Assembly: GCA_021806295.1 (NCBI GenBank) | Contig: JAJZXS010000005.1 | Location: forward strand, 1-63,302 | DNA: 63,302 nt | Direction: 5' to 3' | From: Thermoplasmata archaeon | Lineage (GTDB): Archaea; Thermoplasmatota; Thermoplasmata; Thermoplasmatales; Thermoplasmataceae | In this document: positions 9,613 to 17,668 of the stretch, piece by piece | How the letters are laid out: each line of letters starts with the position of its first letter | Position numbering within the stretch: position 1 is the stretch's first letter | The notes under the pieces: generated by a model | The model's input: the letters and a program-made list of their open reading frames with translations, nothing else | Databases searched by the model: none | What the model was told of the DNA's origin: nothing | Position numbers and translations under genes: made by a program

Positions 9613-9620
9613 ATTTCAGG
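9613..9620. repeat. 8-bp direct repeat, right edge of IS607 element
   Basis: Second copy of ATTTCAGG (first at 7643-7650). It directly follows the tnpB stop codon and precedes recognisable MFS coding sequence on the minus strand. Confidence 0.55.
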
Positions 9621-10740
9621 AACGGTATCTTCTGCGAGATATCCAAGCTGGACAAAGGCATTCAGTACAATGACCAGCATCCAGAACATTATAATATATT
9701 TGGACCAGGTGCCTATGGTTTCATATGTGATAAGTGTAAGAACCAGTGCACCGACGTTTCCATAGAGAAGCATCTTCTTCCTGTTTACCCGCTCTCCAAC
9801 AAGCCCGATGAAACCCACCACAAAGGCTGCTACACTGGATACAAGGAGTATAAGGTCGGTTAGATCTGGAAATATAATGGGCCTGGGCTCATAGGCTATA
9901 AGGCCGAAGCCAGTTGTCCCTGCGAATGCAGTGGTGAGGGTTGCAAAGAACTTCAGCCAGAAATGCTTTGTTTTGTCAAGCCCGTTTTTTTCTGATTTCT
10001 TTGAAATATACCCAATGCTCTGTGAGAATCGATCCTCCCCGTAATATTTGAGTGCGTCGACCTATGCCTGTTTCTCATGCCCCATGGTTGCCAGCCACAG
10101 GAAACTTTCCGGTAAATAACGCCTTGATGCCAACAGTACTATGAGGACGATAACAGTGGTTCCGGCTATCATGATCCTCTGGAAAAATATTGATCCGTAG
10201 GCTGTGGAGAAGGCAACACCTGCCAGTACAAGCCCACCCAGGGGTATGAAGTTCAGTTCCAGGAGCATGGTGGAGCTTCTGTGCTGCCTGGGCATAATTT
10301 CCTGGGAGAGCGCCATTATTGTATTCAATTCCCCGCCAGATGCAAAAAGAAGTATTGCAATAAATATCAATATTAGGTAAAAAGAATAACTTAGAGTTAT
10401 GCCAATTGCACCCACGCCGTACATTGCCATGGTGATATAGAACACATCCTTTCTTCCGATACGGTCCGATACCGGCCAGGCAACAGCTATTCCTATTATA
10501 GGCCAGAAGGGAGACCATGAAAGAAGTATTGCAGTGAAATCTGGTGGAATTGTAACCCATGTGGTCGCCAATGAAGCCATACCCAATATGTAAGATTCAA
10601 GGAACATGCCCATGGAAAATGAGATAAATGCCCATGTATCTGTTCTTGCCCATTTATAAAAATTCTGTAACTTTTATCTGAATTCATTTTAGCACCTTGA
10701 CGTAAATTGTGGCCATAAGTAATGTTTAAAACATTTAATT

Positions 10741-11697
10741 TTACTGATTTGCCTGTTTTACCACCGCTCTTCCAAGATCAGAATTAACTACATCGCCAAA
10801 ATACTCAAGGGTTACCCAATCCAGGTGTTTTAAATCCATTTCTGTATCTACTATGAGATTGAAGTACTCTCTTGCCCGGAAGTCGGGCAATACGAAATTC
10901 ATGTAAAACTTATTTTTATCGGCGTACATGAAGAGAAAATTCCAGGTAATATTTTTCTTCATTGCCTTGTTTGCTAAAAGATTAAGTATATCTTCGTCAG
11001 TCTTTGTAGTGTATATATGTTCATCCTCTGATATCTTTAGCATATTTTCAAAACCTTCTAAATTTTTATCTGAATAAATAATGGTACGGAACTGGCCTTC
11101 CAGTGAATAATTATCTATAAATTGGGCTATGGCACCAGTATCTTTAAGTGCAGTTATTAGACGATAATGCCCAAATATTGACATAGGCAGGCTAATAACA
11201 ATGGATTTTAGATTTACACACCAGCTCTTCATGTAATCGAAGATACCCATAGAAGGCTTTATGGAAATCTTTGCCAGTATCCCATTTACTGAAATATATT
11301 CAGAAATGAGGTCAGAAAATGCCATTGTAGAACTTTCAAGCATATACCCTGTTAATATTAGATACTTCCCCTCTATTTTCATATATGGAACAGCCAGACC
11401 GTCTATATTATCCAGTTTCATAAGAAAAGATAGAACTCTTTCATCAGATATTTTTTTCTTTACCATAAAATAAAGCTCCCTTTCTTCCACACCAAGAAGT
11501 GGAAAGAATGGAGTGAACTTTGTATAATCATAGGTTTTTGGCAAGAAAACTGACAGGAAAATTTTGTCCTCATCCCTAACCAGTGCACAGGGTGCATTAA
11601 AACCTATGCTATCGCTCACCGCCATAGGCAGTGATCTAAGCCTGATTTTCAGCTCAAAATATTTCGAGAGCTTAAGGTTCACTTCCGAGAATTCCAT
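10741..11697 (-). CDS. Conserved-looking protein of unknown function, paralogue of 14464-15411
   Basis: The 318-residue soluble protein matches no family I recognise. It has no signal peptide or membrane segment. It aligns by eye with the 315-residue protein encoded at 14464-15411: both have a segment ending in a short EG-containing strand (MKIEGKYLILTGYM against MTIEEGKMILRIRF) and, in the C-terminal third, ISEDEHIYTTKTDEDILNLL against ISREDMIYQTQSTNELLNMI. The pattern suggests two related alpha/beta domains. It is the last gene of the minus-strand cluster, 36 bases after the GT2 synthase, so a role linked to the synthase or the KaiC-like ATPase is likely. I do not propose a biochemical function. 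Confidence 0.75.
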   Translation of the reverse strand: MEFSEVNLKLSKYFELKIRLRSLPMAVSDSIGFNAPCALVRDEDKIFLSVFLPKTYDYTKFTPFFPLLGVEERELYFMVKKKISDERVLSFLMKLDNIDGLAVPYMKIEGKYLILTGYMLESSTMAFSDLISEYISVNGILAKISIKPSMGIFDYMKSWCVNLKSIVISLPMSIFGHYRLITALKDTGAIAQFIDNYSLEGQFRTIIYSDKNLEGFENMLKISEDEHIYTTKTDEDILNLLANKAMKKNITWNFLFMYADKNKFYMNFVLPDFRAREYFNLIVDTEMDLKHLDWVTLEYFGDVVNSDLGRAVVKQANQ

Positions 11698-11733
11698 TGA
11701 ATAACATATAACCGGAATATAAAAACATTATTG

Positions 11734-13275
11734 TTAATTACCGTGGCTTTTGAAGGCAGGTGCGTCCATAGATGATTCTCTTGGATTTCTGTTAAGCCAG
11801 AATATTGGAATTAGGAGTGTGAACTGGAAAAATCCCCAGAAGGCCGATATATAGGTATATACCGTATGCTGAAGCAGGAGATAGGTTGACGCAATTAAGA
11901 GCAGGATCATTATTGTAATCTGTCCCCAAAAATGGCTCCATGGCAATTTTCCACCTGTCCTTGCAGTGGTGAATGGCCTTTTTTTCTTTAGCAATACATC
12001 TATGGAAGCGTATATACTTAGGGGAAATATAAGCACATTGGCTGCCATGTTATAGAATACAAAGCGCAAGGGGGCACCTTTCTCTTTTTGCGAAAGTATA
12101 AAGGTAGTCATTACTAAGATAGTATATGGTAACCATGCAAAAAAATATAAAATATTATTAATGGTTAAAACTCTTATACCTGCCATGTCCAGAATAGGCG
12201 AGATCAGGAATATAAGATAAAACCAGCCAAATGTATACCATGTTGTGGTGGCAAACCAGTCAACCTTTTGGCGCCATGGGAATTTTTTACTCATAATAAT
12301 TTTTTTCAGTATTTTTGGCATAAGCTGGAGAGACCCGGACATCCATCTCCATTGCTGATTTACATACCCCTGCATGGTTACAGGGGCTCTGCCATAAACC
12401 AGTTTCTTGTTGAAATACATTCCCAGCCATCCATTTATTGCCATATTCACAGTTGTGGCAATATCCTCAACAATGCTGCTTTCATCAAAAAAGTTGACAG
12501 ATCTTAATGCCTCCATCCTGTATACCACATTTGTCCCACATGAAAAAAGTGTGCCCTTAACACTCTTTCCCTCTGTAAGTATTTCATAGAAAATAAACTG
12601 CTGTGCCTGGGCAATCTCAGCTAATACACTTGAGTCGGCATTTGAATAAACCTGTGGTACCTGTACGAACCCTATATTGGGATTTCTATCAAGAAGTGCA
12701 GTAGTTTCCCTTAAAAAATCTGGTGCAGGCATCTGGTCTATATCCAGGACACAGGCATATGGTTCCTTTAAATCTTTAAGAACGTCATTAAGGGCACCTG
12801 CTTTATATCCTCTTCTGTTATCCCTGTGAACATATTTCATTCCCAGCCTCTGGCTTAATTCTGCAATATAACCTGTGTCTCCAGTCGTAGAATCATCCAG
12901 AACATAAACATCTGCATTCTGCCCTACATTTGAGGAAATAGCTATTAAATTTGTTCTTACCATTTCTGGCTCTTCATTGAAAACTGGCACAAGCACAGCA
13001 ACCCTGTCTCTCAGCCCATTTATGTATCCATACTGGATGCTGGGCTTATAAACACTTTCGCTCTTCTTGAATGATAAAAAATACGTTACACTCTGAATCC
13101 CAAAAAACACGCTTGCAATCCAGAACCACAGTGTAAAGAAATATTCTAAAAACGTCCCATGTTTTAATATAATGGCAGCATAAAGTGAGGCCATTATTCC
13201 GATAAAAATGAAAATTATGGATACTATTGTCATAATATTTACAACAGTTACTGTATATTTACCCAGGTTGATCAC
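11734..13275 (-). CDS. Membrane glycosyltransferase family 2, cellulose/hyaluronan-synthase-like
   Basis: The 513-residue protein has two N-terminal membrane helices (about 10-36 and 42-68), a cytoplasmic GT-A domain and about five C-terminal helices. All processive GT2 motifs are present: VLVPVFNE (93-100), first Asp pair at 127-128 (LDDS), DID at 178-180, ED at 270-271 as catalytic base, and QQWRW at 307-311. The last feature is shared with cellulose, hyaluronan and poly-GlcNAc synthases, which polymerise UDP-sugars and extrude the chain. A cytoplasmic RPFTTARTGG loop resembles the bacterial BcsA segment, but no PilZ domain follows, so c-di-GMP control is not expected. The start codon overlaps the stop of the KaiC-like gene (ATGA), implying translational coupling. 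Product polymer is unknown. Confidence 0.9.
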   Translation of the reverse strand: MINLGKYTVTVVNIMTIVSIIFIFIGIMASLYAAIILKHGTFLEYFFTLWFWIASVFFGIQSVTYFLSFKKSESVYKPSIQYGYINGLRDRVAVLVPVFNEEPEMVRTNLIAISSNVGQNADVYVLDDSTTGDTGYIAELSQRLGMKYVHRDNRRGYKAGALNDVLKDLKEPYACVLDIDQMPAPDFLRETTALLDRNPNIGFVQVPQVYSNADSSVLAEIAQAQQFIFYEILTEGKSVKGTLFSCGTNVVYRMEALRSVNFFDESSIVEDIATTVNMAINGWLGMYFNKKLVYGRAPVTMQGYVNQQWRWMSGSLQLMPKILKKIIMSKKFPWRQKVDWFATTTWYTFGWFYLIFLISPILDMAGIRVLTINNILYFFAWLPYTILVMTTFILSQKEKGAPLRFVFYNMAANVLIFPLSIYASIDVLLKKKRPFTTARTGGKLPWSHFWGQITIMILLLIASTYLLLQHTVYTYISAFWGFFQFTLLIPIFWLNRNPRESSMDAPAFKSHGN

Positions 13276-14369
13276 CTGATGTTTCTAAAAATATTATCGT
13301 CTGAAGCGTCTCTGTCCACTGTGTTTACATGCTGGACAGTTTTTATACCATCTGAGGTTATCTGGAAATAAAATGGATTTGAGTCAAATACTGTCCCACG
13401 CATCTTTACTATATTCATTGACCTGAGTATGCCTTCGTTGCTTGAGGTGTAATTTAACTTTATTATGCCGGTAGCGTAATACTCCTCAATTCCAAACATA
13501 CTCAGTTCACTGTTTCTTAATCCTGATGTGACAATCACTGTTACCCCACTTAAAGCAAGGCTGTTTAACATTAAATTTATATAATCATCATCAGGAATTA
13601 ATAGAAGTGTAATAGGGTCTATTGCAACCCTTTTTATATTTTTTGAGATAATTATTTTCTTCAGTTCTGTTACAACCTTTGTAATAAATTTTCTGAAATC
13701 TTCCCTGCCAGAGGATATATCTGATTTCATTGATCTTATTGAGTCAGATATTTCCATTACCTCTATCATTTTTTTGTCGTAATATTCTTTAAATCCTATA
13801 TTCATTGTCCTGATATTATCTAGAAACTGATCTGGAAAGGTATCTGTAAGAATCATTAACCCTTTCTCGCCTATACTTGCGCCATATGATAGGAATGTGC
13901 TTGCGATAGTAGTTTTACCTGCACCGGTTATGCCACAAATCATATAAACATATCCTGGCCTTAGGCCACCGGATAGTTTTGCATCCAGTGTTGTTATCCC
14001 GAATTTTGCCCTCTGAACCAGTGTATTAACTTCCTGTTTCACATCTATTATGTCAATTCCATATACATTGCACATTTTTTTTATATAATCCCCAATCTCT
14101 GTGTATGATAGAATTGCCTTTTTTGTTATTCCTGCATCCAGGGCCTGTGAATTAAATATCATTATATCGTTTGCAGTTGTATTTTCATCAGAAGACATAG
14201 CTGCGATCATTACTCCATCCCACTCAATAATAAATTCAAACCTATATTCCATTCCAGACTGCCCCATAATATTCTTGTTCTGGAAAATTGAGATTGATTT
14301 TGTATCTATAGAATATTTTGATGAAATGATTTTCGAAAGTGTGTTAGCATCCAAACCTTTTTTATACAA
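13272..14369 (-). CDS. KaiC/RadA-like P-loop ATPase with novel N-terminal domain
   Basis: Residues 115-340 form a RecA/KaiC-type ATPase: the typical KaiC entry GITTLDAKLSGGLRPG, Walker A GITGAGKTT at 146-154, and Walker B RVAIDPIT with Asp251. The N-terminal 110 residues (FIIEWDGVMIAAMSS and onward) match no domain I know and could sense a ligand or partner. KaiC-like ATPases in archaea act as regulators or assembly factors (ArlH of the archaellum is one), and many lack recombinase activity. Here the gene overlaps the GT2 synthase by four bases, a strong hint that the two work together. The start is a TTG at 14369; an in-frame TAG two codons upstream rules out a longer protein. Confidence 0.85.
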   Translation of the reverse strand: MYKKGLDANTLSKIISSKYSIDTKSISIFQNKNIMGQSGMEYRFEFIIEWDGVMIAAMSSDENTTANDIMIFNSQALDAGITKKAILSYTEIGDYIKKMCNVYGIDIIDVKQEVNTLVQRAKFGITTLDAKLSGGLRPGYVYMICGITGAGKTTIASTFLSYGASIGEKGLMILTDTFPDQFLDNIRTMNIGFKEYYDKKMIEVMEISDSIRSMKSDISSGREDFRKFITKVVTELKKIIISKNIKRVAIDPITLLLIPDDDYINLMLNSLALSGVTVIVTSGLRNSELSMFGIEEYYATGIIKLNYTSSNEGILRSMNIVKMRGTVFDSNPFYFQITSDGIKTVQHVNTVDRDASDDNIFRNIR

Positions 14370-14463
14370 CGTCTATTAATAGAAGTGTGGCATATAAATT
14401 TTTTTAAAAACATGAATAATTAGCATCTATGCAGTGAGCGACCTTAATAATAAAATTCTTTGA

Positions 14464-15411
14464 TTAAAGATTGCTATATAAATCTGCATCAAAGTCCGAA
14501 CATACACTCAGGTCTATAATATTTTTTCCATATAGGTCTCTGCTGCATGAAAAGATAATCTCAAGATACTCATTGAGCCTGTATGTTGATATAATGGATG
14601 AAGAATATAGTCTACCATTTCTGTACTTAATAATTATATTTGCCCTGTAAATTCCACGCTCATTTGCTCTGTCCTTTATCATGTTTAGGAGTTCATTTGT
14701 ACTCTGGGTCTGATATATCATATCCTCCCTTGATATACATTTTAAACCGTTTTTTTCCTCCAGTTCATGCGGGGGAAAAATTACAACACGGAAGTCCTTC
14801 TTATCGTATGGATTTTCAATAACCTCAGCAAGAGCATCCTCATTCATGAGAATTTCAGTGGGGTAATCAATTTTATGTGCACCAATTGGCAGTGAATACT
14901 GGATCATTGACACTGGTGACCTTTTATTCTTTTTGGAAATTAAGAATATGACATCCTCGCTCTCTGTAAGATTTATATCATCAATAAAGTATGGAATTTG
15001 AAGATATTTATTTAAGACAAGTGATACATTTGTCTTGTACATGTGATTGAACCTAATCCTTAAAATCATTTTACCCTCTTCTATGGTCATTTCACCGAAC
15101 TGTAAACTTGGTACATCCCAAAATTCCTTAATTAAACCCAGTATTTTTTTATTCATTATGGGTCGGGATATTAAATAATAGCTTTCAGTCTCAATAGGGC
15201 TGTAGGAATTGATTAGTTCAATAGCATGCCCATTCAACATGGCTTTTGTAATGAAAGCCTCAAAATAATATTTTCCGGTGTCATTATCCGGCTTGATAAA
15301 AATGCCAATTGTAATATTGTGTAACTTTGACCATCTGAAAATATCAGCTGTATCATTTATCATCATCTTTAATTCTGTATCCAACCTACATCCGATATCT
15401 TTAATTCGCAT
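14464..15411 (-). CDS. Unknown protein, first gene of KaiC-GT2 cluster, paralogue of 10741-11697
   Basis: This 315-residue soluble protein belongs to no family I recognise but shares length, order of segments and several short motifs with the product of 10741-11697 (see there). Identity by eye is low, probably near 20 percent, so the duplication is old. No helix-turn-helix, P-loop or membrane segment is obvious. It lies 94 bases upstream of the KaiC-like ATPase and may be transcribed separately or as the first gene of the cluster. The ATG at 15411 follows an AT-rich stretch with TATA-like sequence. Confidence 0.75.
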   Translation of the reverse strand: MRIKDIGCRLDTELKMMINDTADIFRWSKLHNITIGIFIKPDNDTGKYYFEAFITKAMLNGHAIELINSYSPIETESYYLISRPIMNKKILGLIKEFWDVPSLQFGEMTIEEGKMILRIRFNHMYKTNVSLVLNKYLQIPYFIDDINLTESEDVIFLISKKNKRSPVSMIQYSLPIGAHKIDYPTEILMNEDALAEVIENPYDKKDFRVVIFPPHELEEKNGLKCISREDMIYQTQSTNELLNMIKDRANERGIYRANIIIKYRNGRLYSSSIISTYRLNEYLEIIFSCSRDLYGKNIIDLSVCSDFDADLYSNL

Positions 15412-15584
15412 TGAAATATAATTATAAATACCTATATATAATTATCTTATAACTAAAAATCTTTTACCACCATTATGCATTATTATCCCGGTAAGAGATA
15501 ATTATTATAACATTAGACTTTGAGCTAACGTAATTAAAGAGGTGTATGGCAAAAATATTATTATAATATCCTTATTTTACTAAT

Positions 15585-16112
15585 GTGAAAGTTATAGTTA
15601 TATCAGATGATCTGAGCGGTGCTGCAGGCATGGCATCTATGCTTGGAATGAATATACCCATAATACCTTTCAATAGAATCGAAATTATATCAGAACGCAC
15701 TGAAATGATAGTATCAATTGACCTTGAAACAAGGAATTCCAGAGATGAACTGGATAGACTAAAATTTATAGAGAAAAATTTCTCAGAGTATAAAATTTTC
15801 ACACGAATAGATACAATGCTGCGTGGCAGTACTTCCACATTTATTGAATTTATGGCATTATACTACAATATTGCCATTACTGATACAGTTCCAGAATACA
15901 GAAGGTATACTTCAGAGGGTTTTACCTTTTATCAAAATGAAAGGATAGATATAGGACGGGCAATTCCCACACAAGCAAAACATAAAGCAAAAATATTCAA
16001 TTCTAGAACCTATGATGACCTTAGTAAGATATCCAGAAAGTGCATGGATGAAAATATGGTTCCTGTAGACCCCGGGCCATTAATTGCAGTTTATTTGAGG
16101 ATGATGTTATGA
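15585..16112 (+). CDS. Four-carbon acid sugar kinase (DUF1537/OtnK), N-terminal half
   Basis: The GTG-initiated 175-residue protein begins VIVISDDLSGAAG, the DUF1537 substrate-site signature (family form is close to IADDLTGA), and continues with TRIDTMLRG, matching the KidStlRG-type segment. In known enzymes this domain is fused to a C-terminal ATP-binding domain, but here that domain is a separate gene that overlaps the stop by four bases (ATGA at 16109-16112). The two products would form one kinase that phosphorylates D-threonate, D-erythronate or L-threonate at O4. The downstream pdxA2 fits exactly: PdxA2 oxidises the 4-phosphate, leading to DHAP. The half is also shorter than the usual N-terminal domain. 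Confidence 0.82.
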   Translation: MKVIVISDDLSGAAGMASMLGMNIPIIPFNRIEIISERTEMIVSIDLETRNSRDELDRLKFIEKNFSEYKIFTRIDTMLRGSTSTFIEFMALYYNIAITDTVPEYRRYTSEGFTFYQNERIDIGRAIPTQAKHKAKIFNSRTYDDLSKISRKCMDENMVPVDPGPLIAVYLRMML

Positions 16113-16516
16113 TCTCCATAGTGGTTGGCAGCATGACGGAAATAACTGAGAAACAGATAATGTATGTGCAGAAATCAATTGCAAATAATAGAAAATCTTC
16201 AAAAAACACTGTGGTTCTATATTATCTTAGAGATATGCACTTCAACAGAATAAAGAATAAAAACTTCTTGAGGGAAATCTCCATTTCAGATACACTAATA
16301 ATGAGTGGCGGGGAAACAGCATATTCCCTGCTGGATGCATCCGGATTCGATTATCTCATAAGTGGTGAGCAGATAATGCCACTGATTTCCACAGGCATAA
16401 TAAGTGGCGGATTATTTAATGGATTGCACTATATCATCAAGGGCGGAAGCATTGGGGAAATCGATATATATGAAAAAATGATTGAATACGCCGCGGAAAA
16501 TTTTGGGACTGGATAA
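16109..16516 (+). CDS. Four-carbon acid sugar kinase, C-terminal ATP-binding half
   Basis: The 135-residue protein starts ISIVVGSMTEITEKQ, the usual beginning of the DUF1537 C-terminal domain (VVGSxSxxTxxQ), and holds the nucleotide-site motifs MSGGETAYSLL and GGLFNGLHYIIKGGSIGE. It cannot act alone because the sugar site is in the preceding gene. The ATGA overlap with that gene suggests equimolar synthesis and a heteromeric kinase. Both halves retain sensible motifs and there is no frame remnant, so this looks like a functional split rather than a recent frameshift. Confidence 0.8.
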   Translation: MISIVVGSMTEITEKQIMYVQKSIANNRKSSKNTVVLYYLRDMHFNRIKNKNFLREISISDTLIMSGGETAYSLLDASGFDYLISGEQIMPLISTGIISGGLFNGLHYIIKGGSIGEIDIYEKMIEYAAENFGTG

Positions 16517-16556
16517 AAAACTCCTAATTATTTATACTAGAGAAAAATTACAGAGC

Positions 16557-17522
16557 ATGCTAAACATAGGGATTACTCTGGGTGACCCTGCAGGAATAGG
16601 ACCTGAGATTGTTGCAAAGTCAATTAATTCAATTAAAAACAGGAATTTCAAAATAATCCTATTCGGCGATCGTGAAAATTTCCAGGAAACCCTGAGGCAG
16701 TGCAGACTCAGCATGGGTGGAACCAAGAACATCGATTTTATAAATACAGGGACTGATGGTAGGATAGAACAGGGAAGGGTAACAGCACAGGCTGGAAGGA
16801 TAGCATATAACAGCATAAGGAGCGCGGTGGAATTTGCCATGGCTGGTAGAATAGATGCATTGGCAACAGCACCAATAAATAAGGAGGCAATAATAAAGGC
16901 CGGGTCTGAATATATAGACCATACATCAATGCTCAAGGGGCTTACCAATTCCAGATTCATCACCACACTGTTTGAGGTAAAGAAGCTCAGGATTACATTT
17001 CTGTCAAAGCATGTATCCCTGCTGGATGCCGTTAAATTTGTAGAAAAGGATAACGTTTATGCCGCAATAGTTGACACATGCAAGAGCATGAAGCTTCTTG
17101 GATTTCCTGATCCTGAGATTGCAGTTGCTGCACTTAACCCTCATGCAGGGGAATCCGGTATGTTTGGCCGTGAGGAGATAGATGAGATCATTCCAGCAGT
17201 AGAAAAGGCAAAGGAAACCATGAAGGTTTATGGGCCTATACCGGCTGATTCTGTGTTCTATCAGGCAGCAAATGGAAAATATGATGTTGTTCTGTCACTA
17301 TACCATGACCAGGGGCATATAGCTGCCAAAACCTATGATTTTAAGAATACAGTTAGCATGAATATTGGGCTTCCTTTTCTGAGGACGTCCGTAGACCATG
17401 GAACGGCCTTTGACATAGCAGGGCAGAATAAGGCAGATTATGTGAGCATGAAGGCTGCTATAATGACCGCTGCCCGATATGCACCCGGCTATAGAAAGAG
17501 ATTCAGGGCGTTGAAATTCTAA
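16557..17522 (+). CDS. pdxA2: PdxA2-type 4-phospho-acid-sugar dehydrogenase
   Basis: The protein has all PdxA motifs: GITLGDPAGIGPEI at the N-terminus, three metal-site histidines (DHTSMLKGL, KHVSLLDAV, YHDQGHIAAK) and LNPHAGESGMFGREE. PdxA proper oxidises 4-phosphohydroxythreonine for vitamin B6, but archaea make B6 by the Pdx1/Pdx2 route, and the adjacency to a DUF1537 kinase identifies this as PdxA2, which oxidatively decarboxylates D-threonate- or D-erythronate-4-phosphate towards DHAP. I start at the ATG at 16557 (322 residues); the open frame extends back to a TTG at 16482 inside the kinase gene, which gives an implausible N-terminus. Confidence 0.9.
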   Translation: MLNIGITLGDPAGIGPEIVAKSINSIKNRNFKIILFGDRENFQETLRQCRLSMGGTKNIDFINTGTDGRIEQGRVTAQAGRIAYNSIRSAVEFAMAGRIDALATAPINKEAIIKAGSEYIDHTSMLKGLTNSRFITTLFEVKKLRITFLSKHVSLLDAVKFVEKDNVYAAIVDTCKSMKLLGFPDPEIAVAALNPHAGESGMFGREEIDEIIPAVEKAKETMKVYGPIPADSVFYQAANGKYDVVLSLYHDQGHIAAKTYDFKNTVSMNIGLPFLRTSVDHGTAFDIAGQNKADYVSMKAAIMTAARYAPGYRKRFRALKF

Positions 17523-17668
17523 AATTTTTATTATTTCCCTGCTATGTCAATCGCATAATATACTTTATGAGTAAATTGTTATCTATGATAACTATTAAAT
17601 ACTCAACTATAATTATGGTATGAATATTGCTAATTATGTAAAATAGCAATAGAATAAAGGGTAATAAA

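Larger units (their letters stand above)
7651..9620 (+). mobile_element. IS607-family insertion sequence (serine recombinase + tnpB)
   Basis: About 1.97 kb carrying a MerR-HTH serine recombinase and an overlapping tnpB, the gene pair that defines IS607. No terminal inverted repeats are seen, which is normal for this family. A small perfect hairpin (TGCAT, four-base loop, ATGCA; 9595-9608) sits just inside the right end. The ends are inferred from the broken MFS gene and from the ATTTCAGG repeat, so they are good to about 10 bases. The element is probably immobile or only partly active because tnpB is frameshifted, but the recombinase is intact. Confidence 0.82.
7416..10687 (-). pseudogene. 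MFS transporter gene, decayed and split by an IS607 element
   Basis: Two halves of one MFS carrier lie either side of the insertion sequence. The N-terminal half runs from about 10687 to 9621 (SFSMGMFLESY, VSDRIGRKD, LPESFLWLATMG, GERVNRKKML) and the C-terminal half from about 7650 to 7416 (SEVWATKSRG, then two hydrophobic segments and a TAG stop at 7418-7416). Other lesions are visible. The ATG at 10687 is in a different frame from KWARTDTWAF near 10655, so a frameshift lies near 10665. A TAG at 10064-10062 interrupts the gene after MGHEKQA, although downstream sequence continues in the same frame for more than 100 codons. The two halves also do not rejoin in frame across the element. The gene is inactive. 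Confidence 0.88.

Noticed and set aside
16482-16556. Longer PdxA2 start at a TTG
   Set aside because: The extra 25 residues overlap the kinase gene and are not family-like; the ATG at 16557 directly begins the conserved GITLGDPAG region.
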